This document shows positions 1-8,073 of a stretch of 18,321 bases of DNA, piece by piece. Within the stretch, counting starts at the first letter, position 1. Each line of letters begins with the position of its first letter. Below the pieces are notes generated by a model. It saw only the letters and a list, made by a program, of their open reading frames with translations. It was not told the DNA's origin and searched no databases. Origin of the DNA: Flavobacteriaceae bacterium (GTDB lineage Bacteria > Bacteroidota > Bacteroidia > Flavobacteriales > Weeksellaceae); assembly GCA_031273305.1 (NCBI GenBank), contig JAISSC010000224.1, forward strand, positions 1-18,321, written 5' to 3'. The position numbers were made by a program, and so were the translations under genes.

Positions 1-98
1 GTTGTTTTTTCTATTCTAACAATATTATCGTTGTCATCATCACTAAAGCATTTGGAACAACAAGAAAATAGAACAATAAAGGCAATAATGTTTTTCAT
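1..98 (-). CDS. Partial small lipoprotein, C-terminus outside window
   Basis: An open frame starts with ATG at 98 and runs leftward off the edge; 32 codons are visible and no stop is reached. The N-terminus (MKNIIAFIVLFSCCSKC) is a short positive start, a hydrophobic core and a lipobox-like LFSC with Cys13, so it should be lipidated and membrane anchored. An acidic run (SDDDNDN) follows at about residues 18-24, reminiscent of acidic export signals on Bacteroidota surface lipoproteins. It lies 63 bases downstream of another lipoprotein gene on the same strand, so co-transcription is possible. Function unknown. The call rests only on the signal peptide. Confidence 0.55.
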   Translation of the reverse strand, partial: MKNIIAFIVLFSCCSKCFSDDDNDNIVRIEKT

Positions 99-110
99 AG
101 GCTTAAAATT

Positions 111-126
111 TAATAATAATAATAAT
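111..126. repeat. TAA trinucleotide microsatellite, about five units
   Basis: Five consecutive TAA units lie between the two left-edge lipoprotein genes, 13 bases upstream of the start codon of the edge gene. Their position would let slippage alter spacing in its leader, but this is only a possibility. Confidence 0.5.
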
Positions 127-161
127 TAGTTGCTCTCTGTTGAGAATTATAGTGTTATTTT

Positions 162-587
162 CTAACTTGTGTAATGTTTGAAATATAATTGATCCTTATG
201 GAAAAATTTAGTTTTATCGAGATGCATTTTATGTTTACTAATACCTTCTCCTTCTTCGCCGAAACTCTCCGGAGTTGGAATTATTTGTTTTACGGACTTA
301 CCGGTATCATCTAATAAAGAAATAACGTAATTTCTTTCTATTTTTTCAGCCTCTTCCGGAACTTCAGGCTTTACCTTACCCTCAACTATTCGTTTATCGG
401 TAAGCCCGATATTTTCTTTGCCGACAGTATATTTTTCTACTTCGGAGGATAAAAACAGTATTTTACCTGCTTGAGGATCAACAGTTTCTTTTGGTAAAAT
501 AGTTTGAGGAGGAGCAGCATTATTTACTATTGTTTCCATATGACAAGAAACAATAAAAAGCAGTAATAACAATGCCGATATTTTCAT
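162..587 (-). CDS. Small lipoprotein of unknown function (141 aa)
   Basis: The protein begins with a typical lipoprotein signal: MKIS, a run of leucines and an IVSC lipobox with Cys15, predicting lipid attachment after signal peptidase II cleavage. The remaining 126 residues are hydrophilic and charged, with no transmembrane segment, and I recognise no domain. Residues about 40-60 (GKILFLSSEVEKYTVGKENIG) and the Lys/His-rich C-terminus are the only distinctive stretches. A TAnnTTTG-type -7 box lies 22 bases upstream of the start. The next gene on the strand is also a lipoprotein, suggesting a small envelope-related unit. Function cannot be assigned. Confidence 0.75.
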   Translation of the reverse strand: MKISALLLLLFIVSCHMETIVNNAAPPQTILPKETVDPQAGKILFLSSEVEKYTVGKENIGLTDKRIVEGKVKPEVPEEAEKIERNYVISLLDDTGKSVKQIIPTPESFGEEGEGISKHKMHLDKTKFFHKDQLYFKHYTS

Positions 588-608
588 GTTAATTAATGAT
601 TTCTGCTA

Positions 609-616
609 CAAAGCTA
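609..616 (-). promoter_or_regulatory. Bacteroidota -7 box (TAGCTTTG)
   Basis: Read on the minus strand this is TAGCTTTG, an exact match to TAnnTTTG, about 22 bases before the lipoprotein start at 587. No TTG box is seen at the ideal 19-base spacing, so only the -7 element supports it. Confidence 0.45.
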
Positions 617-690
617 AGAATATTTTTTAATTTACATGTAATTCGCAAATAAAAATTTAATGTTTTTGCACACATTTTTTAGGTTCAGAT

Positions 691-737
691 AAAAAAAATA
701 GTCACTAAAAAGAGGTAATTTACCTGTTTCTAATGAC
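691..737 (-). terminator. Intrinsic terminator after tRNA-Arg
   Basis: On the minus strand, just past the tRNA, an 18-base stem from GTCATTAG to the matching TAGTGAC end folds with a few mismatches and a very small loop. It is followed by TATTTTTTTT. Position and structure fit Rho-independent termination of the tRNA transcript. Confidence 0.7.
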
Positions 738-746
738 TTATCTTTG

Positions 747-820
747 TGACTCAGGGAGGATTCGAACCCCCAACCCTCAGAGCCGAAATCTGATATTCTA
801 TCCAGTTGAACTACTGAGCC
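747..820 (-). tRNA. tRNA-Arg (anticodon UCG)
   Basis: A full cloverleaf of 74 bases can be drawn by hand. The acceptor stem is GGCTCAG with CTGAGTC (one G-U pair), the D stem is GTTC/GAAT, and the anticodon stem is TCAGA/TCTGA around the loop TTTCGGC. The T stem is GGGGG/CCTCC around TTCGAAT. Loop positions 34-36 read TCG, which decodes CGA (and other CGN) arginine codons. The discriminator is A and CCA is not encoded. It lies 31 bases downstream of the DUF2723 gene on the same strand and has its own terminator. Confidence 0.95.
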
Positions 821-851
821 GCCTTAATTTTTTTGCAATATTAATAATAAT

Positions 852-3800
852 TTACTCCAGCTTCATAATAATATTTGAAATTTCTTCTGATTTTTCCTGT
901 TCATACACAGAATCAATAGGATGCAATATTTGCAACATCTGACCATAAGAATACATCAGATTCTGTATTGAGGCTTGTTGTTTCTTTGCCGTGTTTTTTC
1001 CAAGCATTTCAAATGTCTTTAATCGTTTATCCAGAGGTTTTAATGATTCTGTTATATAGGCAACAGCTTTATCTCTTTGGTTCAACCCTAGATATGTATC
1101 AACAACGCCATCCACAATTAATGTATAATAACTCGAAAGTTTACTCATATCATCCATTACAAATGTTTGGTCTTGCGGAGATAAGGATAAATAATAATTT
1201 AATTCCTCCAATACCTGTGTTTTATATGCTTCCGCTAATTTTAGACCCTCCTTTTCTTTTCCGATAAGGAAGTATGCGCTGATAATTGCATTAAAAGACG
1301 GAGTAGCCGGATACATATTTAACGGAATTTCCCTGTTGATAAGCTCCAGCACATCATTAGCCCTTTTTTTATCTCCTGCCTTTGCCAAAGCAACAGCTGC
1401 CCTTCCACAGGACATTCTGTAATTTAAGATATTACTTCTACAGGTTTCATCAAAATAGGCTTTTGGGTCTTTTAGATTCCCGAATTTATAATTCATTACT
1501 ATCGTATACAAAGTATTCGGATTTATCCTTCCCTGATTCCCGGAACTGTCATCCGGAGTATAAATAGGTACAAATTTAGATGAAAGTCCCTGAAACTCAA
1601 GATAGTTATGAGTATACATTAAATTTGACTGAGAATAGGTTCCTCCGGAGCTAAAGTAAATAGAACGCTCCCAATTATAATTTGCAAATAAGTTTAGCAC
1701 AGCCAGCGCATCTTTATACAATGTTGATTTATTAATGTTTAACACTACATTATCCACCATTAAATGCGCATCTTCAGGTTTTACAATCCCATATTTCAAA
1801 GCATTCTCCTTGTTGACAGGCAGGTATATTTTTTTCACCGGTAAAAAACCTATATCCTCTCCCTTATAGTCTTTTTCCGTTACGTAGGTGTATAATTCTT
1901 TTGCGGCGGTTTGGGCATTTTTATCCTTAAGAAAATTAATGGCTTCTTTGGCGGATATGCTGTCCTGCACTGCATATTTTTTAAATTGTATAAAATCCGC
2001 AGGAATGCTGTCTGCCGGAAGACCTTTAAAAATTTGTTTCCAGAAATCATGAGAGAGCAATATGACCTGATCGTTTACACCATCTCTATATTCCTCATGA
2101 ACGAGGGAAGAAGGTAATGCCGGAGCTTCATATGTTCTTCTCAATACCTGATCTATATACCAAGCCGTGCCTAATAAGGTATAATTTACAATTTTCACAT
2201 CAGAGCGGAACTCTTCCGTTTCCTGTAACGTCCATAGCGGATATGTATCATTATCTCCGTATACGAACAGAATCGGGTTATTTTTATCCAAGTCCTGTAT
2301 ATAACTTTTTGCAAAATCGTAAGCTGTATATCTTCGGCTTCTGTCATGGTCATCCCAATTCTGGAACCCGACCAATACCGGGATAAGCAAGGTAGACAGA
2401 CCTATAACTACCCCGACTTTATTTTGTTTTAGCTTACTCAGTCCATACATAACAGCCGTAATCCCTAAACCTATCCAGACAGCAAAGGTATAAAAAGAAG
2501 TAACCAGAGCATAGTCTCGCTCTCTTGGCTCAAAGGCTTTGATACTGGTGTATAGAATGATTCCCACACTCGATAGTAAGAACAATGCGATTAAAGCAAA
2601 ATTTCTTCCCGGATCGCGATTTAACTGAAAGAAAAAGCCAATCAGCCCAAACAATAACGGAAGAAAGTAAAATTTGTTGGTAGCCTTGTTTTTATATGTT
2701 GCAGGAAGTTTATCCTGCTCCCCCAGATGGGAGTTATCCACAAAATTAATTCCGCTTATCCAGTTCCCCTTTGTCCCCTCATAATATCCCTGAAGGTCAT
2801 TTTGCCGACCGGCAAAATTCCAAAGGAAATACCGTATAAACATATACCCAATTTGGTAGGTCGTCATAAAATTCATGTTCTGACCTAAGGTAGGCTTTTT
2901 TACATTAATTAAATCGTTTTGTTTAGCTATTTGATAATCATTAATGGAAATCTCCCCAGAATTTTTTTTACGGATTAATTCATCAAAAACCTTTTGTGCA
3001 TCCGGATTTCCCAGATAGGCAGGATTTAAGGTAAAATCCGGGTATCCTTCCATCAAACCGTAATTTTCCATAACATTCGGGTCGGGACTGTACATTCTCG
3101 GAAAGATGCTTACGTGTGCAGGATTAAATTTATAGCTGTATCTTTTTCCTGTTTCAATATATCTTCCTGTTATATCGTCTTTTTCATAAACAGGGCCGTC
3201 ATCATTCATTCCTATGATTCCGTTTGCATCAAGATAAGCGGTATAATTTGCTCCGTAAAACACCGGCCAGTCTCCATATTGTGCACGATTGTAATAATCC
3301 AGCATTCCTATGGCATTATCCGGGTCGTTCAGGTTTATCGGAGGATTGGCATTCGCCCGAATCGGAAGCACCACCCAGCTTGAAAAGCCTATCAACATAA
3401 ATAAAACGGAGAGTATAATCGTATTTAAAACAGCATATCCTTTTTTTATGGTATGTCTTAATGCAAAATAAAATGCGGTAATAATTGCCAGAAAAGCAAA
3501 TACGGAACCGGTATTAAATGGCATTTGTATATTATTTACGAAAAATATTTCCGACTTCCCGAAGAAAGCCATCGTAAATGGAAATATTATCTTAAAGACC
3601 AGTAGGAATACACCCCCGATAGCCAGATTTGCAATAACAAAATTCCTCCATGTAAATGTATATTTTTTTACATAATATATGTATCCTAAGGTCGGCACTA
3701 CCAAGATAACCATAAGGTGGATTCCTACGGATAATCCAATAAGCAACGAGATTAATATCAACCATTTATCGGAACGAGGATTGTCAATATCATTTTCCCA

Positions 3801-4301
3801 TTTACATATCAGCCATAATAATAAGGCTGTGAAGCAGGAGGAGGCGGCATATACTTCTCCCTCCACGGCGGAAAACCAGAAAGTATCGGTAAAAGTAAAG
3901 GTAAGCGCACCCAAAGCCCCGCTTATTAAGATAATACTCTTTTGGTAATTCGTATACTCTTTTGGCTCTGTGTTTAAGAATAAAACCTTTCTTGCCATAT
4001 GAGTGATCGTCCAGAATAAAAATAAAATAGCAAACGCACTCATTATGGCAGACATCGCATTAATGACTACCGAATATTTAGAACCGTCACCAAAAGCAAA
4101 AATAGCCCATACTGCCCCCAAAATCTGGAAAAAAACCGCTCCCGGAGAGTGGGTAACTTCCAGTTTAACGGCGGAAGATATATATTCACCACAATCCCAA
4201 AAACTAAAATTAGGCTCAATAGTTGATAAATAGGTTACTGCTGCTATAAGAAATACTACCCAGCCTGTTATATTATTTAATTTAGTATATTTTACATTCA
4301 T
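852..4301 (-). CDS. DUF2723 / TMEM260-like membrane protein (GT-C-like glycosyltransferase candidate)
   Basis: This 1149-residue protein has an N-terminal multipass region and a long C-terminal part. Hydrophobic helices appear at about residues 11-27, 55-71, 80-99, 122-140, 154-166, 180-210, 221-245, 265-280, 290-312, 545-560, 568-585, 600-620 and 628-646. The first loop carries FWDCGEY (35-40), placed like the acidic catalytic motif in the first external loop of GT-C glycosyltransferases. Other family-typical stretches are EPRERDYA (591-598) and YGDNDTYPLW (681-690). The C-terminal region from about 650 is soluble and helical, probably repeat-like. DUF2723 proteins of this size are typical of Bacteroidota, and eukaryotic TMEM260 transfers O-mannose, so a role in lipid-linked sugar transfer to exported proteins is inferred, not shown. 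It appears monocistronic, with a TATATTCG -7 box 20 bases before the ATG. Confidence 0.88.
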   Translation of the reverse strand: MNVKYTKLNNITGWVVFLIAAVTYLSTIEPNFSFWDCGEYISSAVKLEVTHSPGAVFFQILGAVWAIFAFGDGSKYSVVINAMSAIMSAFAILFLFWTITHMARKVLFLNTEPKEYTNYQKSIILISGALGALTFTFTDTFWFSAVEGEVYAASSCFTALLLWLICKWENDIDNPRSDKWLILISLLIGLSVGIHLMVILVVPTLGYIYYVKKYTFTWRNFVIANLAIGGVFLLVFKIIFPFTMAFFGKSEIFFVNNIQMPFNTGSVFAFLAIITAFYFALRHTIKKGYAVLNTIILSVLFMLIGFSSWVVLPIRANANPPINLNDPDNAIGMLDYYNRAQYGDWPVFYGANYTAYLDANGIIGMNDDGPVYEKDDITGRYIETGKRYSYKFNPAHVSIFPRMYSPDPNVMENYGLMEGYPDFTLNPAYLGNPDAQKVFDELIRKKNSGEISINDYQIAKQNDLINVKKPTLGQNMNFMTTYQIGYMFIRYFLWNFAGRQNDLQGYYEGTKGNWISGINFVDNSHLGEQDKLPATYKNKATNKFYFLPLLFGLIGFFFQLNRDPGRNFALIALFLLSSVGIILYTSIKAFEPRERDYALVTSFYTFAVWIGLGITAVMYGLSKLKQNKVGVVIGLSTLLIPVLVGFQNWDDHDRSRRYTAYDFAKSYIQDLDKNNPILFVYGDNDTYPLWTLQETEEFRSDVKIVNYTLLGTAWYIDQVLRRTYEAPALPSSLVHEEYRDGVNDQVILLSHDFWKQIFKGLPADSIPADFIQFKKYAVQDSISAKEAINFLKDKNAQTAAKELYTYVTEKDYKGEDIGFLPVKKIYLPVNKENALKYGIVKPEDAHLMVDNVVLNINKSTLYKDALAVLNLFANYNWERSIYFSSGGTYSQSNLMYTHNYLEFQGLSSKFVPIYTPDDSSGNQGRINPNTLYTIVMNYKFGNLKDPKAYFDETCRSNILNYRMSCGRAAVALAKAGDKKRANDVLELINREIPLNMYPATPSFNAIISAYFLIGKEKEGLKLAEAYKTQVLEELNYYLSLSPQDQTFVMDDMSKLSSYYTLIVDGVVDTYLGLNQRDKAVAYITESLKPLDKRLKTFEMLGKNTAKKQQASIQNLMYSYGQMLQILHPIDSVYEQEKSEEISNIIMKLE

Positions 4302-4320
4302 CTGCCTTGATTCTAGTTTG

Positions 4321-4328
4321 CGAATATA
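4321..4328 (-). promoter_or_regulatory. Probable -7 box of the DUF2723 gene (TATATTCG)
   Basis: The minus strand reads TATATTCG, one base from TAnnTTTG, and sits 20 bases before the ATG at 4301, the same distance as other -7 boxes here. No -33 TTG at the usual spacing. Confidence 0.35.
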
Positions 4329-4376
4329 CTAATAATCTATAACATTTTATTTTATACAAAAAAATAAAAAAGTTAT

Positions 4377-4475
4377 GCAGATTCAACTAAAGGATGTAAT
4401 ATTCGCCTAAGCTATACACTTGTTTTTTTTATGATTTGGGCGTGCCCCTAGCGGGTCAGGCTATCCGTATAGGGA
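4377..4475. repeat. Composite intergenic repeat, copy 1 (with 17199-17300)
   Basis: It shares, in the same order, GCAGA(T/C)TCAAC, CTAAG, CACTTGTTTTTTTTATGA, TTTGGGCGTGCCCCT, CGGGTC and GGCTATC with 17199-17300. The GGGCGTGCCC core is itself near-palindromic. A further CTATCCCTCACGC segment lies at about 4512-4524. From memory this resembles a repeat dispersed in many Flavobacteriia genomes; that is not verified here. Confidence 0.7.
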
Positions 4476-4623
4476 CGTCCCTACGTGGCGTCTCTGTAGG
4501 CTTTCCACTACTATCCCTCACGCGAGGTAACTTCCATTGTCATTTATTGTTCTACATCCCAATCATGATAGGGGCGTCCAATTCGGGCGTCTCCACCTGA
4601 GCGCAACCAATTGTGTATGAGGT

Positions 4624-4735
4624 TATTGCGAACGGAACAGATTGCTACGTCGTACCTCCTCGCAGCAAGATTGCCACGCTGCGCTCGCAACAGGAGTGTG
4701 GCAATCTCATCCCATTGCGAGCATAGCGAAGCAAC
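4624..4735. repeat. TTGCGA/GCAAT palindromic repeat block
   Basis: Several inverted pieces are packed together: ATTGCGAACGGAACAGATTG, AAGATTGCCACGCTGCGCTC, GTGGCAATCT and CATTGCGAGCATAGCGAAGC. CAAGATTGC...CAC...TGCG...TCGCAA recurs at 7388-7417, and TTGCGAACGAAGTGCGAC...TTGCAAT recurs at 17620-17649. Translation gives the HCEHSEA type of string common to spurious ORFs from dispersed palindromes. Confidence 0.65.
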
Positions 4736-4757
4736 TTTTCCTTTATTTTTCCTCCCG

Positions 4758-5993
4758 TTATATCTTACCTATATCGTGTCGGAAATATCCATAATCAAAA
4801 TTTATCTTTTTAACATTGTCATAGGCTATCGTTCGGGCTTGTTCCAATGTATCTCCTGTTCCTACTATATTCAACACTCTGCCTCCTGAGGTATAAAGGC
4901 TATCCTCTTTCAGGTGTGCGCCGGCTACAAAACAGGGGCAGGTAACCTTATCCGTTCCTGTGATTTTAAACCCGGTTTCATAATTCAACGGATACCCTCC
5001 GGAAGCTACGACCACGCACACGGAATGTTGGTCTCTCCACCGCAATTCTACGGATTCTCCTTTTAATGCGGCAAAAAGCACATCCGTCAAATTATTTTTC
5101 AATAAGGGTAAAACTGCCTGTGTTTCAGGGTCTCCCATCCTCATGTTGTATTCCAGTAAGTATACTCCGTCTTTGGTGATCATCAAACCAAAGAAAATGA
5201 TTCCTGCAAAAGATAGATTTTCAGTTATCAGTCCTTTCAGGGTCGGAGCCAGTATATCTTTTTCAAATGCTTTGAAATGTTCTTCCGTAAAATAAGGATT
5301 GGGTGCTATCACTCCCATTCCTCCCGTATTTAATCCTGTTTCCCCTTCTCCTATTTTCTTATGATCTTTTGCAGAGATAAACGGAGTGATCTCATTTCCG
5401 TTGAATATGGACAAGATAGAAGTCTCAAATCCCTCCAAAAATTCTTCGATAACTACATGATTTCCTGCTGCTCCAAATACTTTTTGATTCAACATTTCAT
5501 CCAGAGCTTTTTCTGCCTCAAATTTATCGTAACAAATAACCACTCCTTTCCCGGCAGCCAAACCGTCTGCTTTTATAACCAATGGATATTTTTGTTCTTT
5601 TGCATATTCATTGGCTTCCGTGTAATTATTGAACGTTTTGTATTTTGCGGTTTTTACCCCATATTTCAACATAAAATCTTTAGCAAATTCCTTACTTCCC
5701 TCCAACAGGGCAGCTTCCTTTCCCGGCCCGAATATTGTTAAATTCCTTTCCTGAAAAGTATCTACAACTCCTTTCATCAACCAGTCTTCCGGACCTACAA
5801 AAGTCATATCTATCTCTTCTTCTTCGGCAAAATCAGCTAATTCTTCTACCGTATCAAGAGACAGGTTTATTCCTATCTGTTCCGTACCGCCATTTCCCCT
5901 GCTGAAAAAAAGCTCAGCTTCCGGATTATCCTGTTTTATTTTCCACCCTATTGCATGCTCTCTACCTCCGTTCCCGATAATTAATATTTTCAT
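4758..5993 (-). CDS. purD: Phosphoribosylamine--glycine ligase (GARS)
   Basis: PurD joins 5-phosphoribosylamine and glycine using ATP to make GAR, the second step of de novo purine synthesis, in the cytoplasm. The 411-residue length is close to the usual 420-430. Visible signatures are the N-terminal GNGGREHA (7-14), VGPED in the N-domain, KADGLAAGKGVV in the ATP-grasp region, EEFLEGFE, GLNTGGMG, NMRMGDPETQ in the metal/ATP site, and a C-terminal domain with the GGR motif. The start is preceded by AAAGGA eight bases upstream of ATG, an acceptable ribosome site. A weak -7-like TAGTTTTA lies at 6032-6039. It stands alone, with no other pur genes around it, and ends close to the repeat block. 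No key motif appears missing. Confidence 0.96.
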   Translation of the reverse strand: MKILIIGNGGREHAIGWKIKQDNPEAELFFSRGNGGTEQIGINLSLDTVEELADFAEEEEIDMTFVGPEDWLMKGVVDTFQERNLTIFGPGKEAALLEGSKEFAKDFMLKYGVKTAKYKTFNNYTEANEYAKEQKYPLVIKADGLAAGKGVVICYDKFEAEKALDEMLNQKVFGAAGNHVVIEEFLEGFETSILSIFNGNEITPFISAKDHKKIGEGETGLNTGGMGVIAPNPYFTEEHFKAFEKDILAPTLKGLITENLSFAGIIFFGLMITKDGVYLLEYNMRMGDPETQAVLPLLKNNLTDVLFAALKGESVELRWRDQHSVCVVVASGGYPLNYETGFKITGTDKVTCPCFVAGAHLKEDSLYTSGGRVLNIVGTGDTLEQARTIAYDNVKKINFDYGYFRHDIGKI

Positions 5994-6131
5994 AAAAATC
6001 CTTTTAGTTTGTTTTTTATACTATGCAGATGTAAAACTAAGAATATAAAACGATATTTTACCGAAAAAATTTTATGTTATTCTAACCTGAGTTCGGTTAA
6101 GAATAGTGAAATGTGGTGTATTTTATAACGT

Positions 6132-6179
6132 AACACCCTGAATATAATGCCTTTGCTATCTGTTAAGGTTATGGGTGTT
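6132..6179. other. Inverted repeat with nested stems, possible 3' hairpin
   Basis: AACACCC (6132-6138) pairs with GGGTGTT (6173-6179), and CCTT/AAGG stems lie inside the 34-base gap. It sits just downstream of the repeat-protein gene on the minus strand. There is no clear U-tract, so it is not called an intrinsic terminator. A second near-palindrome, TGCAGTGCGCAATGCA, is at 6184-6199. Confidence 0.35.
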
Positions 6180-6206
6180 CTTATGCAGTGCGCAATGCAG
6201 AATCGG

Positions 6207-7178
6207 TTATTTCACAAATACGGACACGGCTTCACCGCCCATACTACCGTCACTCAAGGCTTGTCTTACTCCATTTTTCCACATCACGGGTTTTTCGTCA
6301 TCAACGCCTACTACATATACATCATTGCCCGATACAAATACGGAATAGGCACTCCCTTTGCCTGCATTGGGGAGGATTTGCTTTACGCCGTTTTTCCATA
6401 ACACGGGCTTATTGTCATCCTCACCTGCTACATATACATCGCTGCCAGATATAAATATGGAATAGGCAGAAGCACGGTCTGAATTTGTAGAGGGTAAGGG
6501 TTGCTTTACGCCGTTTTTCCATATCACGGTACCGAAATCGTCATAACCTGCCACATATACATCACCGCCCAATACAAATACGGAAGTGGCTGACGCCCAA
6601 CCTGTGGCGGGGAGGATTTGCACCGCTCCGTTTTTCCACAAAGTAGCTACCCATCCTGAACTGTTATTATTATATACATGACCCACCACATACACATCAT
6701 TATCCGACACAAATACGGAAGAACCCTTATCGAGACCTATCAAAGGCAGGGCTTGCGCCATGCCGGTTTTCCATAGCACAGCACTGCTGTCATTGTATAC
6801 TACATATACATCGCTTCCCGATACAAATACGGACATGGCTAACCCACCTATGGTAGAAGGGAGGGTTTGCTTTACGCCATTCTTCCATAGCACGGCACCG
6901 TAGTCATAGCCTGCCACATATACATCATTGCCCGATACGAATACGGATCTGGCAAGAGCATCGTATGTACCATCAGTTAAATCTTGCCTTATGCCATTTT
7001 TCCACAGCACGGCTACCGATTTGCCTGAATCGTTATCTACACGGCCTGCGACATATACATCGGGAGAAACCGTTACTGTATCAGGTTCTAGATTGTTATC
7101 AGACGGGCGTGCGGTAATTACCATTGTCACCATCATCATTATAACTACGGCAATCTTACTAAAAAATATTTGTCTCAT
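6207..7178 (-). CDS. Secreted seven-repeat protein, predicted beta-propeller (323 aa)
   Basis: After a signal peptide (about residues 1-23, ending ITA before RPSD, no lipobox cysteine) the whole protein consists of seven repeats of 38-45 residues. Each has the pattern DVYV(A/V)G, three to ten variable residues, (A/P)V(L/M/I)WK(N/T)G, Q.LP, then A.SVFVSG. DVYV begins at residues 40, 85, 123, 161, 206, 247 and 286, and WK(N/T)G also occurs seven times. The final residues SVFVK supply the strand missing from the first repeat, which is how many beta-propellers close their ring. A seven-bladed propeller outside the cytoplasm is therefore inferred. No enzyme residues are recognisable; ligand binding or adhesion is possible. 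It lies upstream of purD with a 213-base gap and is divergent from the Nudix gene. Function unknown. Confidence 0.8.
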   Translation of the reverse strand: MRQIFFSKIAVVIMMMVTMVITARPSDNNLEPDTVTVSPDVYVAGRVDNDSGKSVAVLWKNGIRQDLTDGTYDALARSVFVSGNDVYVAGYDYGAVLWKNGVKQTLPSTIGGLAMSVFVSGSDVYVVYNDSSAVLWKTGMAQALPLIGLDKGSSVFVSDNDVYVVGHVYNNNSSGWVATLWKNGAVQILPATGWASATSVFVLGGDVYVAGYDDFGTVIWKNGVKQPLPSTNSDRASAYSIFISGSDVYVAGEDDNKPVLWKNGVKQILPNAGKGSAYSVFVSGNDVYVVGVDDEKPVMWKNGVRQALSDGSMGGEAVSVFVK

Positions 7179-7497
7179 ATTTTATCTATCTTATGCCCAA
7201 ATAAAGAGCGGTTATTGTTATTATTTATCATTTACTAATTAAACTTATACAGCCTTTTTCCGTGTCTTCAATTTTATTCGATAAAGATAAAAAAAATATT
7301 ATATATTTTTGGAATATTCCACGATTCTTATAAATTTATGCTTACTAAACTCGTTATGCATTTAGATAAAAAGCCGTGTATCTGCTCCAAGATTGCTTCA
7401 CCTGCGGTTCGCAATAGAATAAGGTTAGGTTAAATCTAATATTTTTTACCTGTTTATGGAAATACTTGCTTAATTTTGAGTAATAAAAATTTCATAT
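7179..7497. other. Divergent intergenic region (319 bases) with palindrome and repeat fragment
   Basis: No gene is seen. This AT-rich gap separates the divergent propeller and Nudix genes. It contains a perfect 10-base palindrome GGAATATTCC (7311-7320), a possible operator. It also holds a decayed copy of the GATTGC...GCAAT repeat (7388-7417), overlapped by TAGAATAAGG (7415-7424), which matches the end of the 12.5-kb repeat units. Confidence 0.55.
7471..7478 (+). promoter_or_regulatory. -7 box of the Nudix gene (TAATTTTG)
   Basis: TAATTTTG matches TAnnTTTG exactly and lies 20 bases before the ATG. The expected upstream TTG is not present at 19 bases. Confidence 0.5.
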
Positions 7498-8019
7498 ATG
7501 CAACCTATATTTGTGTATTGTCCTAACTGTAAAAGTTCTCACCTGGAGTTTCCCGGAGGTACTAAGATCGTATGTCCGGACTGCGGATTTGAATATTACC
7601 ATAACACAGCCGGTGCGGTAGCCGTAATTATTCAAAAAGGGGAAGAAATATTGCTGACCGTCAGGAATAAAGAACCGCAAAAGGGATTTCTGGATTTGGC
7701 AGGAGGTTTTATCGACCCTGATGAATCTGCCGAATTTGCCTGTGCAAGGGAATTGGAAGAGGAACTCGGTATATCTGTCGATATATCCAAACTTCAATAT
7801 CTTAACTCTAATCCTAATACTTATATGTATAAGGGTATTTTATATAATACTATCGACTTATTCTTTTTATACCGGGATGATAATTTATATATCAAGAATT
7901 TTGACTCTGATGAGCTAAAGGGATTTATCTGGAAAAAACTTTCTGATATTGACCTTGATGATATTGCTTTTGAAAGCCAGAAGAAAACATTATCTCTGCT
8001 CCTGCATAAGACCGGATAA
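7498..8019 (+). CDS. Nudix hydrolase with N-terminal zinc ribbon
   Basis: Nudix enzymes cleave nucleoside diphosphates linked to another moiety. The Nudix box is perfect: G70, E76, R84, E85, E88, E89 and G91 fit Gx5Ex7REUxEExGU. A zinc ribbon precedes it, with CPNC (8-11) and CPDC (26-29), as in NudC-like NADH pyrophosphatases, but the protein (173 aa) is much shorter than NudC and lacks its N-terminal domain. Substrate specificity cannot be read from sequence. A consensus -7 box 20 bases upstream suggests a very short leader; no strong Shine-Dalgarno sequence is seen. It is transcribed alone and converges on the acyl-CoA synthetase gene. Confidence 0.9.
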   Translation: MQPIFVYCPNCKSSHLEFPGGTKIVCPDCGFEYYHNTAGAVAVIIQKGEEILLTVRNKEPQKGFLDLAGGFIDPDESAEFACARELEEELGISVDISKLQYLNSNPNTYMYKGILYNTIDLFFLYRDDNLYIKNFDSDELKGFIWKKLSDIDLDDIAFESQKKTLSLLLHKTG

Positions 8020-8022
8020 ATT

Positions 8023-8062
8023 AAAAAAGGCTGCCCTACTCTTCGGACAGCCTCCTATTTTT
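8023..8062. terminator. Bidirectional terminator between convergent genes
   Basis: AGGCTG (8028-8033) pairs with CAGCCT (8048-8053), and CC/GG pairs extend the stem past one mismatch. It is flanked by AAAAAA on the left and TATTTTT on the right, so it can end both the Nudix transcript and the convergent synthetase transcript. It starts four bases past the Nudix stop codon. Confidence 0.75.
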
Positions 8063-8073
8063 ATGGAACTTGA

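Larger units (their letters stand above)
4302..4757. repeat. Repeat-rich intergenic region (456 bases)
   Basis: No gene is seen between DUF2723 and purD. The gap holds the DUF2723 promoter, a composite repeat (about 4377-4475) shared with 17199-17300, and two degenerate copies of a GACGTCC/GGGCGTC palindrome (4471-4496 and 4571-4594). It also holds a TTGCGA.../...GCAAT repeat block (4624-4735). Open frames here are repeat-derived and look spurious. Confidence 0.75.

Noticed and set aside
733..942. Plus-strand open frame over the tRNA region
   Set aside because: It is antisense to tRNA-Arg and to the end of the DUF2723 gene and has no promoter or ribosome site.
4611..4889. Plus-strand open frame of 92 codons with an HCEHSEA-like string
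   Set aside because: It is made of dispersed palindromic repeat and the antisense of purD; such strings are typical spurious ORFs from repeats.
5361..5741. Plus-strand open frame of 126 codons inside purD
   Set aside because: It is antisense to a conserved ATP-grasp coding region and has no recognisable domain.
6147..6454. Two overlapping plus-strand frames in the propeller gene
   Set aside because: The minus-strand repeats give a regular seven-fold protein with a signal peptide; the plus frames merely mirror the DNA repeats.
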